A stretch of 64,000 bases of DNA from positions 1 to 64,000 of the forward strand of contig JAIQGI010000011.1 in NCBI GenBank assembly GCA_020072565.1, written 5' to 3'. This DNA comes from Terriglobia bacterium (GTDB lineage: Bacteria; Acidobacteriota; UBA6911). Position 1 is the first letter of the stretch, and each line of letters opens with the position of its first letter. This document shows positions 60,507 to 64,000 of the stretch, piece after piece. The notes under the pieces are model-generated. The model was not told where the DNA came from. It saw only the letters and a list, made by a program, of their open reading frames with translations, and ran no database searches. The position numbers and the translations under genes were made by a program.

Positions 60507-61208
60507 ATGCGTTGGTGGTTGAGCAAAGCACCAGGCGCGGCGCGGTCATCGCCCATTCCGACGCCCTGGTCATCCTCGGCCCGTGATGTGTCATCCCGCT
60601 CGCCGATCCCCGAAGTCGGGGATGGGTCCTTTCAGGAAGTGGCGAAACGCAGCGTCTTGCTGTCGCGCCTGGAAGATCTGATTGCCTGGGGACGCAAGAA
60701 CTCGATCTGGCCCTTCAACTTCGGACTTTCCTGTTGCTATGTGGAAATGGCGACCAGCATCACGAGCAAGTATGACATCGCCCGTTTTGGCGCTGAGGTG
60801 ATCAGAGGCTCTCCACGCGAGGCCGATCTGATGGTGATCGCCGGCACGCCGTTCATCAAGATGGCTCCGATCATCCGCAGGCTCTACGATCAGATGATGG
60901 AACCGCGTTGGGTGATCTCAATGGGTTCCTGCGCAAATTCCGGAGGCATGTACGACATTTACAGCGTGGTGCAGGGGGTTGACAAGTTCATGCCCGTAGA
61001 CGTCTATGTGCCGGGTTGCCCGCCGCGTCCCGATGCGTTCCTGGAGGGACTGCTGCTCCTGCAGAAAGCGGTGGGAACCGAGCGGCGGCCGCTCAGCTGG
61101 GTGCTGGGCGAGGGGATTGCCCGGCGGGGCGACACCCCCTCACAGCGAGATCTCAAGCGCGCCGAACGGCAACAAGCTGGCCTGCTGCGCCCACCCGACG
61201 AAATATGA
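60507..61208 (+). CDS. nuoB: NADH-quinone oxidoreductase subunit B
   Basis: A 233-residue NuoB. The N2 [4Fe-4S] cluster ligands are in [22 protein letters not shown] and [24 protein letters not shown] and [18 protein letters not shown] complete the family pattern. The first ~45 residues ([20 protein letters not shown]) are Pro/Ser-rich and unlike NuoB, and contain a short DNA palindrome at 60606-60623. The ATG at 60507 has AAAGGAA upstream, so translation probably starts there despite the odd extension. The C-terminus ([19 protein letters not shown]) is also longer than the core. The protein sits at the junction of peripheral and membrane arms. Confidence 0.93.
   Translation: MRWWLSKAPGAARSSPIPTPWSSSARDVSSRSPIPEVGDGSFQEVAKRSVLLSRLEDLIAWGRKNSIWPFNFGLSCCYVEMATSITSKYDIARFGAEVIRGSPREADLMVIAGTPFIKMAPIIRRLYDQMMEPRWVISMGSCANSGGMYDIYSVVQGVDKFMPVDVYVPGCPPRPDAFLEGLLLLQKAVGTERRPLSWVLGEGIARRGDTPSQRDLKRAERQQAGLLRPPDEI
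60606..60623. repeat. Short palindrome inside the nuoB 5' extension
   Basis: ATCCCCGAAGTCGGGGAT has 8-bp perfect arms and a 2-base loop. It lies within the codons of the atypical Pro/Ser-rich N-terminal extension of NuoB, which it could have created. Confidence 0.6.
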
Positions 61209-61226
61209 CGAAAGCAGATACGATAG

Positions 61227-61434
61227 GGGTTTCTAATTTTAGATTTTGGATTGCGGATTTTGGATTTCAAGACTCCTAACTAGGGATTCCTCCGAAATCC
61301 AAGATCTAAAATCCAAAATCATACGAACAGGGTTTTTTAATTTTAGATTTTGGATTGCGGATTTTGGATTTCAAGATCCCTAACTAGGAATTCCTCCGAA
61401 ATCCAAAATCTAAAATCCAAAATCCAAAATCAAA
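61227..61434. repeat. Tandem pair of ~104-bp hairpin repeats between nuoB and nuoCD
   Basis: Two near-identical units with a 104-bp period. Each holds ATTTTAGATTTTGGATTGCG on the left, a centre with CCTAACTAGG, and AAATCCAA, TCTAAAATCCAAAATC on the right, so each unit is an imperfect inverted repeat. The same words occur at 10600-10713. The region has no coding frame and separates nuoB from nuoCD by 226 bp, unusual for a complex I operon. It could form two RNA hairpins. Confidence 0.85.
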
Positions 61435-63174
61435 ATGATGGACGTCCGGCAGGAAGTGATGGACAGGTTCAATGGGTCGGTGGTCGCGTTTCAGGCAACG
61501 CGCGATCAGATTCCGACTCTATGGATTTCCAGGGAGCGCGCGGCGGCGGCATTGCGTTACCTCAAGGAGGAGGCGAACCAGCCTTATCGGATGCTCTATG
61601 ACTTGACGGCCATCGACGAACGTGTCCGCGAGCATCGGCAGGGTCAGCCTCCGAGCGATTTCAGTGTGGTTTACCATTTGCTCTCCTTCGAACGCAATCA
61701 GGATGTGCGCATCAAAGTTCCGCTCCTGGGTGAGACCCCGTCACTACCGTCCATTACCGATCTCTGGCCCGCAGCCAACTGGTACGAGCGCGAAGTATGG
61801 GACATGTTCGGTATCTGCTTCGAAGGACATCCGCATCTGCGCCGCCTCTTGATGCCGCCCACTTGGGAGGGGCACCCGTTGCGCAAGGATCATCCTGCGC
61901 GTGGGACGGAGATGGGTCCGTTTCAGCTTCCCGATGAAAAACAGGAAAGGGAGCAGGAAGCTTTGCTTTTCAGCCCCGAGGATTGGGGGTTGAAGCGCCA
62001 CAGCGAGGAAACCGATTTCATGTTTCTCAATGTGGGGCCGCAGCATCCGGGGACTCACGGCGTGTTCCGCATCGTCCTCCAGCTCGACGGCGAGGAAATC
62101 CTGGATGCGGTGCCCGAGATCGGATTCCACCACCGGGCCGCAGAGAAAATGGGCGAGCGCCAGTCGTGGCACACCTACATCCCCTACACGGATCGTGTCG
62201 ACTACCTCGGCGGCGTGATGAACAACCTCGCCTATGTGCTGGCGGTGGAAACGCTGGCGGGAATTGAGGTGCCCGATCGCGCCAAAGTAATCCGGGTCAT
62301 GATGGCAGAGTTGTTCCGGCTGTCCAGCCATCTCGTCTGGTACGGCACATTCGCGCAGGACGTAGGCGCGCTCTCGCCCGTCTTCTATATGTTCACTGAT
62401 CGCGAGCGGATCCTTGAGATCGTCGAAGCCATATGCGGAGCCCGCATGCATCCCAACTGGTTCCGCATCGGCGGCGTGGCGCAGGATCTGCCGAGGGGTT
62501 GGGATCAAATGGTGCGGAACTTTCTCGACTACCTGCCGAAGCGGCTCGCGGAATATGACAGCCTCGTCATGAAAAACCGGATTTTCAAGGCCCGCACACA
62601 GGGGATCGGCAGCTACAACACGGCCGAGGCGATCGAATGGGGTGTAACCGGGCCGGGGCTGCGCGCGACCGGCTTTGAGTGGGACTTCCGCAAAAAACGG
62701 CCTTACTCCGGATACGACCGGTTTGAATTCGACATCCCCATTGCCCAGCACGGCGATTGTTACGACCGCGGACTCGTACGTGTGGAGGAGATGCGGCAAA
62801 GCCTGCGCATCATCCGCCAGTGCCTCGAGAACATGCCACCCGGCCAGTACAAGTCCGATCATCCGCTGGCAACGCCGCCGCTCAAAGAGAACACCATGCA
62901 TGACATCGAGACCCTGATCACCCATTTTCTGGGAGTGAGCTGGGGTCCGGTGATTCCCCCGGGCGAAGCGTTTTTCGGCATTGAAGCAACCAAAGGCAAC
63001 AACGGCTATTTCCTCGTAAGCGATGGAAACACCGTTTCGTATCGCACGCGCATCCGCGCGCCATCGTTTCCCCATGTGCAGATGGTACCGCTGCTCAGCC
63101 GTGGCCGCCTGGTTCCCGACCTGGTGGCCATTCTCGGCAGCATCGACTTCGTGCTGGCTGATGTAGATCGTTGA
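61435..63174 (+). CDS. nuoCD: NADH-quinone oxidoreductase subunit CD (fused)
   Basis: A 579-residue fusion. Residues ~1-165 are the NuoC domain ([51 protein letters not shown]); residues ~190-579 are the NuoD domain, with [55 protein letters not shown] and [11 protein letters not shown] at the end. NuoD's His and Tyr residues that line the quinone site fall in the first motifs. A fused NuoCD occurs in several bacteria, including E. coli. The start ATG is two bases before a second Met codon; a ribosome-binding site is weak (the gene begins right after the hairpin repeats), so translation may be affected by RNA structure. It overlaps the following nuoE frame. Confidence 0.95.
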   Translation: MMDVRQEVMDRFNGSVVAFQATRDQIPTLWISRERAAAALRYLKEEANQPYRMLYDLTAIDERVREHRQGQPPSDFSVVYHLLSFERNQDVRIKVPLLGETPSLPSITDLWPAANWYEREVWDMFGICFEGHPHLRRLLMPPTWEGHPLRKDHPARGTEMGPFQLPDEKQEREQEALLFSPEDWGLKRHSEETDFMFLNVGPQHPGTHGVFRIVLQLDGEEILDAVPEIGFHHRAAEKMGERQSWHTYIPYTDRVDYLGGVMNNLAYVLAVETLAGIEVPDRAKVIRVMMAELFRLSSHLVWYGTFAQDVGALSPVFYMFTDRERILEIVEAICGARMHPNWFRIGGVAQDLPRGWDQMVRNFLDYLPKRLAEYDSLVMKNRIFKARTQGIGSYNTAEAIEWGVTGPGLRATGFEWDFRKKRPYSGYDRFEFDIPIAQHGDCYDRGLVRVEEMRQSLRIIRQCLENMPPGQYKSDHPLATPPLKENTMHDIETLITHFLGVSWGPVIPPGEAFFGIEATKGNNGYFLVSDGNTVSYRTRIRAPSFPHVQMVPLLSRGRLVPDLVAILGSIDFVLADVDR

Positions 63175-63188
63175 GAAGAGGAAGAACC

Positions 63189-63653
63189 TTGTTGAGTGAG
63201 AAAGAGGTCCGGGAAATCGAAACGGCTCTCGAACATTACGAGCAGAAGCAGGCCGCCTGCCTCGATGCGCTGAAGATCGTTCAGCGGCACCGGGGATGGG
63301 TCTCGGATGAAAGCCTCACGGAGATCGCCGGGCTGCTCGAGATGTCACCGGATGAGCTTGACGGCGTCGCGACGTTTTACAACCTCATCTTTCGCAAGCC
63401 CGTCGGGAAACATGTGGTCCTCGTCTGCGACAGCGTCAGCTGCTGGATCATGGGGTATGACAGCATCCGGGCCCATCTGACGGCGCGCCTGGGCGTCGGG
63501 CTCGGGCAGACCACCGCCGACGGCAGGTTTACCCTGCTGCCGATTGTCTGTCTGGGTGCCTGTGATCACGCGCCCGCGATGATGATCGATGATGTGCTTT
63601 ATCACGACCTCGATCCGGACAAGATCGACCGGATCCTCGAGAGCTACCAATGA
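63189..63653 (+). CDS. nuoE: NADH-quinone oxidoreductase subunit E
   Basis: About 154 residues, depending on start. I take TTG at 63189, with AGAGGAAG upstream; a neighbouring TTG (63192) works as well. [20 protein letters not shown] and [20 protein letters not shown] are the N-terminal part, and the [2Fe-2S] N1a ligands are in [12 protein letters not shown] (two Cys) and [18 protein letters not shown] (two Cys). NuoE passes electrons near the FMN site in the peripheral arm. The stop overlaps the nuoF start by 4 nt (ATGA). Confidence 0.95.
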   Translation: MLSEKEVREIETALEHYEQKQAACLDALKIVQRHRGWVSDESLTEIAGLLEMSPDELDGVATFYNLIFRKPVGKHVVLVCDSVSCWIMGYDSIRAHLTARLGVGLGQTTADGRFTLLPIVCLGACDHAPAMMIDDVLYHDLDPDKIDRILESYQ

Positions 63654-64000
63654 TGGAGAGACCGCTGACCGCCAACATCCGGCCGGGCGAAGAGCCGCTC
63701 AATCTGAGGGATTACGAGCGCGTCGGAGGATACCAGGCCGTACATAAGGCACTTGCGAAGATGACGCCGGCCGAGGTGACGGATGTCGTCAAGCAATCGG
63801 GCCTCAAGGGCCGGGGCGGGGCGGGATTTCCCACCGGGCTGAAATGGACCTTCGTCCCGATGGGCAGGGATGCGCCCGCGCGCAAATATCTGGTGCTCAA
63901 TGCGGACGAGATGGAACCCGGTACGTTCAAGGACCGCTTCCTGTTGGAGGGCAATCCGCATCAGATTATCGAGGGCATGATCATTGCAGCGTTCGCGATC
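63650..64000 (+). CDS. nuoF: NADH-quinone oxidoreductase subunit F (5' part; continues beyond window)
   Basis: The first 117 codons, open to the window edge. After [20 protein letters not shown] the FMN/NADH-binding region begins: [19 protein letters not shown] is the Gly-rich FMN loop, and [20 protein letters not shown] is the conserved stretch next to the NADH site. NuoF holds FMN and the N3 [4Fe-4S] cluster, whose cysteines lie in the missing C-terminal part. It overlaps nuoE by 4 nt. The operon presumably continues with nuoG and the membrane subunits. Confidence 0.93.
   Translation, partial: MMERPLTANIRPGEEPLNLRDYERVGGYQAVHKALAKMTPAEVTDVVKQSGLKGRGGAGFPTGLKWTFVPMGRDAPARKYLVLNADEMEPGTFKDRFLLEGNPHQIIEGMIIAAFAI

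Noticed and set aside
61227-61434. CRISPR array reading of the tandem repeat
   Set aside because: Only two units, ~104 bp long, with no unique spacers; each unit is itself an inverted repeat and there are no cas genes.

Overview
The window looks like a chromosomal segment of a soil- or sediment-type member of the Acidobacteriota. The clues are the C-terminal half of an acidobacterial VWFA-related protein, a hopanoid-associated glycosyltransferase, a PadR-controlled ABC-2 exporter, several Tat-exported oxidoreductases, a glycine-rich Asp-box (BNR) exported protein, and high GC content with many ATGA overlaps. The phylum is an inference from family content; no rRNA gene is present. I found no tRNA, rRNA, CRISPR array or intact prophage.

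Layout. 1-4.3 kb: a WD40 protein cut by the window edge, a RelE-type toxin with its ribbon-helix-helix antitoxin, a beheaded VWFA-related gene, the tail of an IS91-like transposase and a perfect 38-bp palindrome. 4.4-13.1 kb: housekeeping and metabolic genes (DUF523/DUF1722, HpnB-like glycosyltransferase, Tat-exported M20 amidase overlapping hflX, an isomerase-only SIS protein, mutM with a small CxxCxGxG protein, and an unusual radical SAM protein). 13.5-15.8 kb: two related membrane proteins, each with an internal duplication, facing each other across a VTT-domain protein. 16-20.6 kb: a YrdC/YciO protein, an ABC-2 exporter (one ATPase, two permeases) and an FmdB-type zinc ribbon. 20.7-27.8 kb: moaC-moeA, a Lon-like protease, an adenosine-specific kinase family protein and glmS. 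27.8-30.3 kb: a padR-ATPase-permease operon with a readable promoter and operator. 30.4-34.3 kb: a Tat-exported aldo/keto reductase with ferredoxin motifs, a lipoprotein-sorting-like exported protein and a TPR protein.

34.5-43.3 kb is the most coherent metabolic block: archaeal-type HMG-CoA synthase, SCP2-type thiolase and DUF35 zinc-ribbon/OB protein, followed by a split methylcrotonyl-CoA carboxylase (carboxyltransferase, biotin carboxylase, biotin carrier), an acyl-CoA dehydrogenase and, on the opposite strand, an enoyl-CoA hydratase-like protein. This resembles a leucine/isovalerate degradation cluster in which the HMG-CoA lyase position is filled by the HMG-CoA synthase/thiolase/DUF35 trio. 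A saccharopine-dehydrogenase-like protein and an amino-acid permease follow.

46.5-54 kb holds a sodium:solute symporter, a second Tat aldo/keto reductase with ferredoxin motifs, and a three-gene minus-strand unit (Tat DUF362 protein, NapH/NapG-like polyferredoxin, lipoprotein) behind a MarR-type regulator with an added four-cysteine tail. 54.3-59.8 kb: a divergent glutamine synthetase, a sortilin-like Asp-box protein and an orphan NarL-type response regulator. 60.1-64 kb: the start of a complex I operon (nuoA, nuoB, fused nuoCD, nuoE, nuoF cut by the window edge), with a tandem hairpin repeat inserted between nuoB and nuoCD.

Intergenic space is rich in degenerate palindromic repeats of at least three sequence types, several reappearing many kilobases apart.
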